A DNA stretch of 64,000 bases, from the NCBI GenBank assembly GCA_963580455.1, contig OY756960.1:5766001-5830000 (forward strand), in the 5' to 3' direction. The notes beneath the pieces are model-generated. The model was not told the DNA's origin. It saw nothing but the letters and a program-made list of their open reading frames with translations, and did no database searches. Position numbers and translations under genes: made by a program. Below, one piece after another: positions 45,230 through 57,030 of the stretch (its first letter is position 1; every line of letters begins with the position of its first letter). This stretch comes from Euonymus europaeus (Eukaryota > Streptophyta > Magnoliopsida > Celastrales > Celastraceae).

Positions 45230-46050
45230 TAAAGAAAACACTAGGACAACAAATCCATTTTCATAATCCACTTTAATTATTTACTAACTCACCTTTAATT
45301 CGCTCAATTAATGTTGCTGGCGAATCCACTAAGACGTGAATTACCTATGATATCTAGACTACATAAAAACCATGTAAAAATACGTACTTATTATGAGGCA
45401 TCCAAGCATTCGAACAAATATATAGCACGGTGATTAAAAATCCAACATCAAAAAGAGTAATTATTAAAGGCGAGATTAATAAGAAAATTAAAGTATCATA
45501 TTAAGACTTCATCAAGCCCTAGCAAGGATTTTTAGTCACACTTTTTTGGTCAACAAAGAAAACCAAAAACTCATGAAAAAGCTAGAAGCAAGCAATGTTG
45601 TAAGAGGAAGCTAGAAAGGAATTCGTGTGTCCTCTATTCAACTCCCAAGCCTCTTATTTATATGTCTCAGCTCTCCTAATTCTCCTCAAATAAAAAACGT
45701 ACGTCATACATTGATTAGGAAACAAATAAAGGGAAACTAGGAAAGTTAACTCCTTTTGCTCTTCTGAATAGAACTGGACAGCAGTGCGGCTTCTTTCTTT
45801 TGGCCATGTTTTTCTCTTTATAAAAATCCCAAAAAATATGCAAATCGAAGCTGTATATCTCAGCTTTCCCGATTTATATTGCTTGCCTCAAACAAAAATC
45901 GAAGGAAACTTTTAGAGAAGTTACAAAACATGTGCGCAGCTCTGACGAATTCACACTTCCAGCTCAAGCTATACTTCTAAACTGGATCAGTCGGCTGCAC
46001 CAAAAAAATCCACAAAAAAATTTATATATTCTTCAATCTCTTGACTTCAT
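45230..46050. repeat. Possible further part of the decayed gypsy LTR
   Basis: Segments such as CTTCATCAAGCCCTAGCAAGG and TTATTTATATGTCTCAGCTC resemble, loosely and in order, the second half of an Athila-like LTR. Evidence is weak and the ends are not defined. No gene is present. Confidence 0.25.
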
Positions 46051-46059
46051 TCTCCACTT

Positions 46060-47900
46060 GGCCAATCACCAAAATATGCAAAATCCATCATTCTATACCA
46101 AAAATGACCCAGACTGTAAAAAAAATTTAGCCAACATTTAAGGACATAGTTTTCATAAGGAAGCTGGAAGATAAACAACCAATTAGGATGGCTACAAATC
46201 CAAGATGACGAAGATATAATTTGAGGCTCATTGAAACATACACATTGTTCCTTCATCTTGTGGCATCAAACACATGTTAATTCAATCCAAGGATAAAACA
46301 GCATCAGAAGATCTCCCCAGTGAGTTTATGAGTTATATGGTTCATGTATATGACAAGTATGCCAAAAGTTTTACTCGGGAAAAAACAAAAAGATAAGGGA
46401 AGTGGGTAACCACCTAGGCGATGAGGAGATTGAATAGCAACTGGGCTGTAAACGTGATGCAACTACAGCAAAGAAGACCCAAGGCAATGGCCTGGCAGAT
46501 GGAAATTCAGCCATAATCTCAAGCAGGCTTCCCTAACTATCAATCACTCATTGTGCATATTCATCCTGCACAAATGCACAACCAGGTTTCAGAATACCTA
46601 ATCTTAAGATATAAACATTTATATGACAACCTTTCCAGCAGGTGATGCAAGATGTCTTAATCGATTGGCTTCAGTCAGGTCAGAAACATGGGCTGCTAGA
46701 GTGAGTACAGCTGACTGGAAGAAAAATGAGTTGAGAAATTATTCATCAGCATGCAAATGCTTCACAAAGAAAGCCAGGAACATCTTAAGTCTCTAGGGGA
46801 AGACCAACCTTTTTGGGCGAACTCAGTTATTCAAAATATCGGCATAGCGAGCAAGAGCTATTTTCAAACTGCAAGGTGGGAAAGGAGGACGCAGCCAACT
46901 TCCACTGAGTGGTGTACCATTATTTTTGTCACTGCTCACTATGAATGGAGAAGTATCTGGAGCCTAACCCAATTTAACGCTTACTCTCAACCAAAACTTT
47001 CACATTTGTATCCTGTTTCTATTACTTCCATCCATGTGATTTTGAATTTCCTCTACTTTTAATTACGATCTCCAACTTATAATTTCTCAATTCTTGTACC
47101 ATAGCACTAACATGAATAACTCATCTGCCGATACCATCTTAGCCGAATTTCTTTTGTCTTAACTTCAATCAAAGGCAAAGCTACCTTTACCTTAGATTAA
47201 ATATTTTTGTTTCTTAACCTATCTTTTCTAGTGTTGTTACACCCCTACCAGGCAACCACTCAGATTCCCGTCTACAATACTTTCATTCTTTGAGCATGTT
47301 TAAGCACCTAAATGTTCTGATAGACAGAGAATGATACATTGCACAAATAACAACATAACAAATTTCACTTAATTAAAAGATGAGACAAATCATATCCAAA
47401 TATGAAATCATACACTTGGCAAGGTTGAAAATCAGGTGAAAAAAATGTGAAAGGCAATAACTGTATCTAAAGTTTATAGTTAAATATCTATATTTTCCAG
47501 ATTGAGATCTAGTTAAAATAGAAACAGACGCACACAGCAACATATTAGGCTAATATAGATGATGCTACTAATGGCAGTTTAATGCAAATACCAAGAATTT
47601 GATACTCCAAATTAAACATTTCCAGTGCATGAACTAGTGTACAGAAACATTTATGGTAAATGAGACATGGATATATAGTCTTTACCGATAATAATAAGAA
47701 AATTTTCAACTCCTATATTGCCACCAGCAACAAATTTGAAACAATTAAGAAAATGGCGGGGAAAAGGGTGATTAAGAGCTGAGACCAATGAAGAAGAGGT
47801 GTACCTCTTGCATCATTTGTATCCTCATTCCTCTTTCATATCAGATGAAACAATAACAATATCAGACCGAGAGCCATTCTCACACATCAATACTCTTTGA
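46060..47900. other. Intergenic sequence downstream of the PPR gene, nothing recognised
   Basis: No coding or repeat feature was recognised. The last few hundred bases before 47913 may hold the 3' UTR of the PPR gene, but I see no decisive polyadenylation signal. Confidence 0.4.
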
Positions 47901-47912
47901 GATCAATAGCCC

Positions 47913-49664
47913 CTATGAGGAACTGTTCTCAGCTGAGAGCCGTTTTTCATTTCCAGTGACCAATAACTCCATGAGAAAAACGTCATTTTGAGAAATTGAG
48001 AATGATGCATCCACGGGTATTCCATAGCCATTCTTGCACATCAATACTCTAACTTGATCTAGTTTGTGCCTTTCACCCCACCTTGAGTAGGCATTACAAA
48101 GAATACAAAATGTTTTTTTCGTGTGGTTCATGTTTACTTTCTGCATCTCCTTTAGGACACTTTCCATTTCTTCCAAACGATGTTGCGCTGAATACATGAC
48201 CATCTTACAGTGATATAGACACCTACAGGTCCTCCACCCAGCATATAGGGAACGAATCCCGAACTTTGCGAGCTTGTCAACTGCATTGCAACGGTAATAA
48301 CTAGCAACAATGCATTGCATCACACCTAACGTCAATACAGTGGTTTTATGCTCAAATGCCTCATTTATCGAGATCTCCATGTCATCTAACCGATCCTCTT
48401 CGGCATAAAGCTTGATCAACAACACGTTCAACCAAGGTCTATAATGCAGCGCTGGAATCAACCTCATCAAAGTTTCAATCTTTCGAACTCTATCTGTAAC
48501 AGAACTCTTATAATATGCACAGATCATTGTGTGAACCAATGGGATATTATCATCAACATGATGTTTTACAAAGTTATAGGTCTCTTCCATCTTCTCTAAA
48601 TTCCCTGAATGTGCATATCCACGAAGCATTAGCGTATAAGTTTTAAGATCAGGCTTAACTGGGCCTGCCTCCATCATCTGAAAAGCATTTTCCATACTAT
48701 TCCAATTCCATGCAGTCAAATAACCACCAATTAAAGCATTATATGTCCTCACATTTGGGGAAAGATTTTGTTCCATTATCTCCTTGTATGTTGCTTCCAT
48801 CTGATCTATGAACATCACCCGTCCAAAGATTGATAGAAGCATGTTGTATGCTGCAATTGAAGGCCTACAACTTCTATCAGTTTTCAGGTCCCGAAACAAT
48901 GACAGACATTTATCAGCATAACCATTGTACATATATGCACCCATTAGAGCATTATAAGTAGACGATGTCTTGAGTCGTTTGTTCACAGCCTCGGTGAACA
49001 GCTCAAGTGCAACATCAGTATTCTTAGTTCTGCCTGCAACTGCAATGCCCTTGACATATTCTTCTGGCATTACAGGAATTTCAGAGTCTGACTGTCTTCT
49101 CCAATTAAAAACCTGAATAAGTAAAGACAGCATTCAGGAATTAGAAAAAATCTATAAGACTTCAGATTTTCTGCATAAGCCTGTGGATGAATTCAAATCC
49201 CCAATGGATTGAAAAGCTATTTCAATAAAGTCTCAGAGTTAAAAGAGCAGATTTGATATCTCTTTGAGATCAAATCGACCACACTATTTCCAAAACCAAC
49301 AAAGAGGTTATTGAAAACCATCCACAAGCAGACGTGGATAACAATGCCAGCAATGAAATATAGAACAGTGCAACCTGCTTTGAAAGTGCATATACTTCAT
49401 AATTTTTGTTGGAAATCCAAAGAAAGAATAACACGTCAAGTTCAGCCAATTCAAAATGAAATGACTAGCTCAATAAACTTCGACGTGAGTAAGTTCCACA
49501 TACTGACATGCGAAACAGGCAGAAAACATCAAAAAATAATAAAAGTTTTTGATAAAATTCGTTAGGAATAAAAGCAGCGCATTCACGAAATTCACATAAC
49601 ATCCCTCAAACCCCTTCCTCCCGGGGGCATCCTACTCGTGTACAAGCATAGAAACAGAAACCCC

Positions 49665-49705
<41 letters not shown>

Positions 49706-50186
49706 CCAAGCATGCGAAGTTAAATTTCCGGATGCAAGGAATATGCAAAGTTGATCCGTCAAGACACACCTCTAGAGCCAATTGCGGCCGCGAACCCAAC
49801 TGCTTCAATAAATCAAGAAAAGCAGAACCTTCTCTGTACCTGTTAAGCAACGAAACACCCTCCTCCTCTAAAATCTCAATGACTTTATCAAAATCCTCCT
49901 CATATCGAACCAATTTTTCCAGCAAAAGCGACACATCTTTGCTCAGCTTCTCCCTGGCCATGACATCAGCGTAAGATAGCTTATCGCTGAAGAGGCCGAT
50001 GATGCTCCGGAATGAGCTGCTCTTCTGCGAGGGGATTTGGTCACAGAATCCACGAGAAAATCTAAAAGTCGGGATTTTTGTGAGGCTGAAAGTGAATGGG
50101 GTTTTGATTCCGGGTGTAATTTTGGATCTGTGGCGGCAAAGCAGCTCTGCTTCGGCTCTATCATAGATTTTAAAAATTCGCTTCAT
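47913..50186 (-). CDS. Pentatricopeptide repeat (PPR) protein, P class, two exons
   Basis: Exon 1 (50186-49770) ends ...RPQLALE at a donor GAG|GTGTGT. Exon 2 (49112-47913) starts at TTATTCAG|GTTTTTAATTGG. The join keeps frame and gives LALEVFNWRR, a common PPR context. The product is 538 residues from [12 protein letters not shown], or 575 from the in-frame ATG at 50297. The N-terminus ([20 protein letters not shown]) looks like an organelle, probably mitochondrial, targeting peptide. About eight 35-residue repeats follow, for example [40 protein letters not shown] and [23 protein letters not shown] proteins bind organellar RNA; the target is not predictable here. No E or DYW domain is present. 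There are no internal stops, so the gene looks functional. A MULE borders its 5' end. The chosen start is uncertain between the two ATGs. Confidence 0.9.
49113..49769 (-). other. Intron of the PPR gene, with a (TA)n microsatellite
   Basis: A 657-bp GT...AG intron. It contains a (TA)19-type tract at 49667-49704 near its 5' end. Confidence 0.88.
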
Positions 50187-50331
50187 TTGAGCTGCGAGTA
50201 GTTGCAGCGACGGCAATGCGTGTGGTTGGGCGCTGCCGAGGTAGTCAAAATGGGATCCTTCGGGCGTGCTTTGGATTTTGACTTGCTGCTGCGACATGAA
50301 GGGTGTCCAACGGTGGGTTTTGATTTATTTA

Positions 50332-51350
50332 GGTACAAAGAATCGGATTAGCCCTTAATTTATATTTTTTGATCATTTCGGTCCCTAAAGTTTTTTCCCA
50401 GGCCAAAAAGGCCCTCGTAGTTTAAAAAACAGACCACATTGGTCATTTTGTTTACTTTCCCATCGAAAATCGCTGACGTGTTATTTTAATTAATTACATG
50501 TCACTTTTTAAAAAACAATTAATATAAAAGACGTGTCAATTACAATGACACACATGTCATTCATATTAAGAAAAATAGAAGATTAGAAAATTGAGCCAAA
50601 AAAAAAGAATCATAATTTAAAAATAAAAAATTTGAGCAAAAATCAAAAAAATTGCAAGTCAACAACGTTCATTTTTGTTCCAATCCATATCAAAATTTGC
50701 ATTCAACGTCCCTCTCTACAAACTCCATCAACGCCGAAAAAGTCATCCTGCTCATATGCCTCAATTCAAAAACAATTATGCGCTCCAAAAAAGCCAAATT
50801 CAAGACAGGTAATTGTTCCGACCAAGCAAACATTGGGAAAGATGCAGCTAACCTCGAGGAACACGTTGACAATGTCAAACTGTCAAAATAATGAGAAAAA
50901 CAACCAAATCGACGGCAAGAAGCTTCCATTTATCGCGAGCTTTTGAGCATGATTTTGGTTGAGATGATGGATGAAATCAAAAAATGGTGGTTGGGTTATG
51001 CTCCATATTACCATGCAGTTCTTTTGAAACCATATCTACTTCAAAACGGTGGCCGAACAATAAGAATTAGTGTTTCGATTAATTTGAGTGTGTGAGGCAG
51101 TAGAAGAGAGAAAGAGCAAGGGGAGAGAGGAGATCTTATATTTTATTTTAAAAAATTATTGTTTCACTTATTTGTCATATTTTACATGTTAGCACATAAC
51201 AGCCACGTCATCAGTTTTGACCCAAAATGGCCAAAAGGTTTAATGTGACCCAAATTGAAAAGTTAAATGCCTTGATTAGCCTGAAAAAAAAGTTGAGTGG
51301 CCGAAATGGCCCAAAAACGTAAGTTCAAAGGTCAATCTGATACTTCTCCC
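50332..51350. mobile_element. Non-autonomous MULE at the 5' end of the PPR gene
   Basis: Perfect 9-bp target duplication ATTTATTTA (50323-50331 and 51351-51359). The inverted ends align over about 80 bp: left GGTACAAAGAATCGGATTAG, right in reverse GGGAGAAGTATCAGATTGAC, both continuing into CATTTCGGYC, a CTTTTTT tract and CAGGC. No transposase is encoded; short open frames at 50632-50946 have no motif. The element begins 35 bp upstream of the ATG at 50297, so it probably sits in the 5' UTR or core promoter of the PPR gene. Confidence 0.85.
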
Positions 51351-51460
51351 ATTTATTTATATTGAGCCCTATTGATTTGAGAGTCTAAAAACATGCATCC
51401 ACTTTATGAGGCTGATTCACACCGAGGCAGTCAAACGTAAAAGATATTTTAACTTGTTAT

Positions 51461-51922
51461 CAGTGTTCTCGAACCAAACCGAACCGGCTTGTTGGACCGA
51501 TTGAACTGGGAACCAGTGCCCTGACCGGTCGATTTGACCTATAAAACCGGATGATGCAGTTTGACATGTTAAACCGGTAACTGTTAGACCCATTGAACCG
51601 GCCGGTTCTAAGATTCCAGTAAAAATTATTTAAAAAAATAAAAATAAGTAATACTAAAACTAATAATAAATAATATATAAGTGAGGATTGTGTTATTTGA
51701 TTATTTTGTATTTGAATTTTGAAGTTTGACACTTTTTTTTACTCATTTTATTGCCCACATACATAGATACTTGAAATTTGTCTTTAAATTGTATAAAATT
51801 AATCATATAAAATATAAATCTAAATATTTTTCTATATTTTCATTTTTATGGTTGAACTAGTGGTTGAACCGGTAACCAGTGCCTTGATCGGTTTGACGAC
51901 CGATTCGGTTTTCAAAACACTG
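51461..51922. mobile_element. hAT-type MITE
   Basis: The ends CAGTGTTCTCGAACCAAACCG and (reverse) CAGTGTTTTGAAAACCGAATCG are inverted repeats. The flanking 8 bp are CTTGTTAT and CTTGTTAC (one mismatch). The interior is rich in GAACCGG/CCGGTT words that lengthen the inverted pairing. No coding region is present. Confidence 0.85.
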
Positions 51923-51930
51923 CTTGTTAC

Positions 51931-52630
51931 ATTGGTTTTCTACATCTCATATTCTGATGTTCATTTAACAAATTATAATAATGCTATGTAAAATTCATTT
52001 TAATTGCCCTTCATTTAAATTATTTAAAATACTTTTATTGGTAAATTGACAGTTTTCACCATAACACTATCAAACACCTACTTAGCTTAAAGTAGTTTAA
52101 TTTGACAAATTATACACTCAACTAAACTACCTTCTAAGAATTTGTATGTTAACTTATACTCTATCAGTCATATACTCACTACTAAACAGATCCATATAAT
52201 TACTAATAATATAATACAAAAAATAATAAAATGTTCAACAATCACGTATAAAATGTTCAATGAGAGTTGGATTTATATGTAATCTCGAATCTTGAGTTCT
52301 AGCTTCACCCCCTTCCCCTTCCCCTTCTTCAAAATGTCCAATGACATGTTTCAATATAAAAAATAAATAAAAACTATAATAATCACACAATAATATATTA
52401 ACGTTCCATGATAACATAAAATAAATTTCAAACATCATATAATCAACATAAAACATTGTTAGGGATTGAACCAATACAAGTAAAGAATATATTAACAATT
52501 ATCCCACTAATTGGGATGCACTAAACACACACCTCCTTACTAATCCCAATTTAAACACCCCCTACCTTTCCATTAATTCAATCACTTCATTTGCAATATT
52601 CACTTCATTTGTATATATGTTTATGTGTAA
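51931..52630. other. Intergenic AT-rich sequence
   Basis: No gene is present. It holds copy 2 of the dispersed repeat (52338-52445). Open frames on the minus strand here have no motif. Confidence 0.5.
52338..52445 (+). repeat. Dispersed repeat, copy 2 (partner at 567-672)
   Basis: It shares CAATGACATGTTTCAATA, AAAACTATAATAA, CACAATAATATATTAACGT and CAAACATCATATAA with 567-672 in order and orientation, with small indels. Confidence 0.6.
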
Positions 52631-53994
52631 TGTCGCAACCGATTTTGCAAAAGAAAATTTTAAAAAAGTCGCCACCAATTGTAATAGGTGCAATTGGTCA
52701 CCATAAAAATAGTTTGGTCTGCGAAAATTCAAAAAACGGGTAAGTGAATTTATTACATATGAGAAATGTGTAAGGCACCCCACAATGTCTGTTTTAAAAA
52801 CAGTTGCTAATTTAACTTTCATTATCCCATTAAATGATTTTTTTTAAAACATTAATTGGGACGAAAATACGTATATAAGGTAAAATAATTATACAAATTA
52901 TATAAAACTACATAGGATAAAATAATCTTAGAAAATATAAAAACTATACCGAAATAGGATAAAATAATTTAAGAAAATATAAAACTATATCAAAATAAGA
53001 TAAAATATTTTTAGAAAATATATAAAACTATATCAAAATAGGATAAAATAATTTAAGAAAATATAAAACTATATCAAAATAGAAAAAATAATTTTAGAAA
53101 ATATATAAAAACTATATCAAAAGTCTAATATTGAGGTTCATGGAATTCTTCCATCTAATGGTTAAATTTTCAAGAAACACTCTCATCTCAAGAATCTTTT
53201 TGAGGGTGCATCCAATGCATTCCCCAAATTAATTTCATCGTAGGTTAAGACTTTCAATATAATTTTTATATATAAATAAATATAAAATATGTAAGTTTAA
53301 AATTAAATAATAATAATAATAAATAAAATAATAATGGATAAAAATATAAAAATTGAAATAAAAATAAAACGAAAATAATAATAATAATAATAATAATAAA
53401 ATGAAAATAAAGTAAAAAAAATAAATGAAAATAAAATGAAAATAAAAATAAGTAAAATAAATAAAAATGAAAATGAAAATAAGTAAAATTAAATTAAATT
53501 AAATTAAATTATAACAAAAATAAAATGTTGGGGAACTAAATTTTTATGGACTATACAATATTGAATTATTGCAAATCCCATTTCAAGCATACTAACACAT
53601 CAAATCAAGTAATCGATACATAAATCAAGTAGCACCAAATCATCATTTGCATAACACATTAACATGTTGAACAATTAATAAACATAATGAATGAGACCTC
53701 GATTCCCCCTTTTTTTATTGGCAATCGATTATCCCAACCATACTATTAAATTAGTATGATTGAAATTTTATAACTAGTTGTCTTATGAAAATTAATATAT
53801 TAAAGACCTCTTAAGGAATTTCATTAAATCCGTTCCATCCAATGCTTGGGAATTCCCTAAATATTTCTCCTCAAGAATCCCTTCAGCATGGCATCTAATG
53901 TAACCCAATTGGTTCCATCGTCGGACATCAAATCACAACTAAAAGCTTAATACATTGATTTTTCATTCACATATATGAGTGATACGTATATATT
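52631..53994 (-). repeat. Truncated Ogre-type LTR (third copy, divergent)
   Basis: It starts TGTCGCAACCGATTTTG and follows the Ogre LTR landmarks in order: GGTGCAATTGGTCACCAT, AAGGCACCCCACAA, GAGGGTGCATCCAATGCATT, AAAATGTTGGGGAAC, CATTAACATGTTGAA, TTTTTATTGGCAATCGAT. It is more diverged than the 13.5/28.7-kb pair and ends abruptly where the Tat element begins at 53995. Confidence 0.85.
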
Positions 53995-54344
53995 TGTAGT
54001 GTCCAAAAAATAACCCAGGTACACACTTAATTTCTTCTCTCAAAATCCAGTCCCCTTTCTCTATTTCATATCTTCTTATTTATAGAGGATTAGATACACA
54101 GTAATTACATCTCCCATCTATGGGATTGGACCCACTATAAATATATAAATTCTTAATTTATTAAAGAGAGATCGACCATCTCCCCTCTTGTACAAAGAAA
54201 TAAGCCAAATGGCATATGGCCGAACTGTAAAGTATATGCGTTCGGCCAACTCCATCTCTTAAAATCTCTCCTCCCTTTTTCCTCTGCAGTTCATTTTCGC
54301 CACATCTTCCTTTGCCACATGGACCTCTGATATATGGCCCCACA
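53995..54344 (-). repeat. 3' LTR of the Tat element
   Basis: 350 bp, TG...CA, differing from the other LTR at only a handful of positions, which indicates a recent insertion. It abuts the truncated Ogre-type LTR. Confidence 0.92.
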
Positions 54345-54359
54345 ATTGCCCCCCAAAGG
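54345..54359 (-). other. Polypurine tract of the Tat element
   Basis: The minus strand reads CCTTTGGGGGGCAAT directly before the TGTGGGGCC start of the LTR. Confidence 0.7.
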
Positions 54360-54458
54360 CAGTCTAGACTAATTATGGACGTGACTTTGCAAAATGTTGA
54401 GCCCTGATTGGGTTGTGTCTCATCAGTTTAATGCGGAGAGAGAATAACTTTCTCTTCT

Positions 54459-54466
54459 TATAAATA
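54459..54466 (+). promoter_or_regulatory. TATA box of the antisense gene
   Basis: TATAAATA on the plus strand, in the context TTCTTATAAATAGGACC, about 200 bp before the first in-frame ATG at 54668. A consensus donor-like TTGTG|GTGAGT at 54580 raises the possibility of a 5' UTR intron. Confidence 0.55.
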
Positions 54467-54667
54467 GGACCTTGGATATTTCTTTCCTCCCTTATCTTGA
54501 GAGCGACTTGTCGTTTAAGCCGTGGTTTGAAGCCGATCTTCGTGTGGAGCTCCATTCATTGTGCCGATCTAGTTTTGTGGTGAGTTTTATTGACTGAATC
54601 TGTTATTTTGCATCGACTGTTACTATCGATCACTTCTTTCTGCTGTCTTTTCGTCCTGGTTCCGTTT

Positions 54668-56881
54668 ATGGGGAAGTACAAGAAAATATCGAGAGATTTT
54701 AATGAACTCCGAGAATGGGGCAGGAAGTTCGGCTTTCCATCGGAATGTGAACTGAGTGTTGCTTCTGAAGCCGATCCCACTGAAGGCCGAGCTAAATTTC
54801 CAATGGTTGCCGTAGTGGAGGGAGGGCTCAGATTTCCCTTATCTGAGTTCTTTAAGGGATGCCTTGATATATTCGGCCTTGCACCTCATCAGTGGAACTC
54901 GAACTTTTACCGGATAGTCAACGGCGTAAATATTTTAAATAAGTTTTACAGGTTTGGCGTTAGACCAAGGGACTTGGAACACAGTTTCTATCCCAAAAAG
55001 TGTGGTCAACAAAACAAGTTTCATCTGTTTCCTAGGTACGGAAACAAACCTCTGATTCATTGCCTGCCTTCTTCCTCCAAGCATGATGAAATTGAATTCT
55101 TTCTAATAGGTGAGTCAGGATGGGAGTTCGATCCTCAAATGGGCGAACGAGGTATCTCGATCCGGAGAAGATCCGGTTCCCTCACCCCGTTCCCTTCAAA
55201 CAAGGAGATTAAAGAGAGAGGCGAGTGTTTGGCCCTAACGCGGCTTATTGACCACCTCGGACCTCTTGGTATTCACCCATTTGGCCGATCTGCTCCCTAT
55301 CTATTGGGGTATTCCCCATCTGTGGCTCCCAGCACTCATCTTCCTCCGAACACTTCTGTGGAGAGGGTGATGATTTTCTTTCGTCAGTTCAACCCAGCCC
55401 ATGGACTTATAAATCAAATCCCAACCTTGGACACCTCAGTTGAGCCGAACTCGTCCTCTGCAAGCTCAATCAGATCCTTAGGGAATCTATCTTTGCCCTC
55501 GGACATAGAAGGTTGGATGGAAGGTCTCCATCCACCCAGTACGTCTGACTGATGTTCGGCCAGCTGTATCTTTTTTCTTTTTTTTTGTGTTTTCTTATTC
55601 ACATCATCGTTTTCTGATATTGAATCAGTAACTAAGACTGATCGGCCAATAAATATTACTTATTTATATATTCATTTATTTATTTTTAGATTCTTCTCAA
55701 GTCGAAGAGGTGATGGCAAGACGTCCCCTTGCTCCATTGTTCGGCTCAGGAAGCAAAACAACAAGCAACTCGTCCGCTCGCCAAAGGCCGGACAGTACCG
55801 CACCAACACGACTCCAATCACTCCCTCCTCCTCCACCTCCTCGTCAAGGGAAGAGGTTACTTTCGGAGACTGAGGAAGGTCGGCCTCGCAAGAAGGCCGC
55901 TCTGGTGAGAAGCTCCCGAAGTTCAGCCTCTCCGAGCCGCCGATCCGAAGAAGGGTCGTTGACCTTTTCACCAACACTTGATGGCCAACCTTTGTCAAGA
56001 GGTTGTTCAGTTATGGATCGAGGGGTCGGCATCTCCCTTCGAGCTGTGGCATCTGTACCAGCTGACTCAGGAAGATGGAGGGACTGTCCTGATGCCGAGC
56101 TCTGTGACTACCTTGGCCGTTTTATGATGCAAGTATGTTCTCCCCTTTTTTTTTTACTATATTGGTGATTTACATAAATATCTAAATTTATACATCATTA
56201 TTACTTTTTGGTTAGGCATGTCAGGTCCAAAATGAGCTAGAAGAGAGAGACAACCGTGACAGGGAGGATCATATCCGCCTCGTTCAGGCACAAGATAGGT
56301 TGAAATCTCAGCTTGCAGGACTGAAGGCCGAACTCAAGGATTCACAATCCGAGGCATCTGCTAAGAACTTTGAGCTCGAACGTTGTAAGGCCGATCTCTC
56401 TCTGGCCAAGGAAAAAATCAAAAAATTGGAAATTGACTTGAAGGATACCCTTTCATCAGTTTCGGCCAGAGAAAAGAAGGCGGCCGATCTTGCTACGGAA
56501 AGGGCAAATGACGAGGCTTTTGAGGAGTACACTGGCTACCTCAGAGAGCAAGGCAACATGGCCTATCTCATGGGGAGGGGCGATCTTCTGAAGGAGATGG
56601 AGATCCCTAAGGAATCCCCTTTTTGGGCCCAGGATAAGATCAAGTTCTCTTCGTTGGAAGCACCCCAGCCGAGCATACTTGATATTTTCTTTCCCACCTC
56701 CGCCGATCTCAACATTGATCCTTCCGCATCCGCACAATCGGTTGGTGTTGATACAACAACGGTTGTGCTTGATGATCCGGTCACTTTAGATCATGAGACG
56801 GAGAATGTTGATGGGGATGAGGACGTAGCCGATCATGGAGGAGAAGACGATGTTTCTGTAATTTTAGGTTTAGCCAGTTAG
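54668..56881 (+). CDS. Antisense three-exon gene in the Tat element (Transposase_28-like protein)
   Basis: Exon 1 54668-55538 (donor A|GTACGT), exon 2 55690-56132 (acceptor TTTTTAG; donor CAA|GTATGT), exon 3 56216-56881 (acceptor GGTTAG). Both joins keep frame and bypass the stop codons after each exon, giving 659 codons. Exon 1 starts MGKYKKISRDFNEL and contains GGLRFPLSEFFKGCLDIFGL, HQWNSNFYRIVNGVNILNKF and YPKKCGQQNKFHLFPR, resembling the 'putative gypsy type transposon' domain (Transposase_28). Exon 2 is Pro/Ser-rich with a basic patch RPRKKAALVRSSRSS (possible nuclear signal). Exon 3 is a coiled coil (LKSQLAGLKAELKDSQSEAS) with an acidic tail. It runs opposite to gag-pol and has its own TATA box. 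Antisense extra ORFs are known in Tat elements; their function is unknown. Confidence 0.8.
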
Positions 56882-57030
56882 CCTTGGTCTTACTTTCTTC
56901 TTTTTCCATATTTGTCACATGTATCAGACCTATCTTTTGAATTCTAATGTTTGTTTGCCCGTTTTGAATTATTTCCATCATTTTTTATTATTATTATTTT
57001 ATTTTTTTTTGAATTCTAATGTTTCTTTGC

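Noticed and set aside
46751..47062. 103-codon plus-strand open frame
   Set aside because: No motif, no codon or splice context, and no neighbouring exons that I could support.
49632..49769. Read-through of PPR exon 1 into a (TA)n-encoded IYIYIY tail
   Set aside because: Intron sequence; the donor at 49769 and acceptor at 49113 give a far better protein.
50632..50946. Plus-strand open frames inside the PPR-side MULE
   Set aside because: No transposase or captured-gene similarity recognised; overlapping frames in both directions suggest chance.
52562..52822. Minus-strand frame of 86 codons
   Set aside because: Lies across the start of the truncated Ogre-type LTR, so not a gene.
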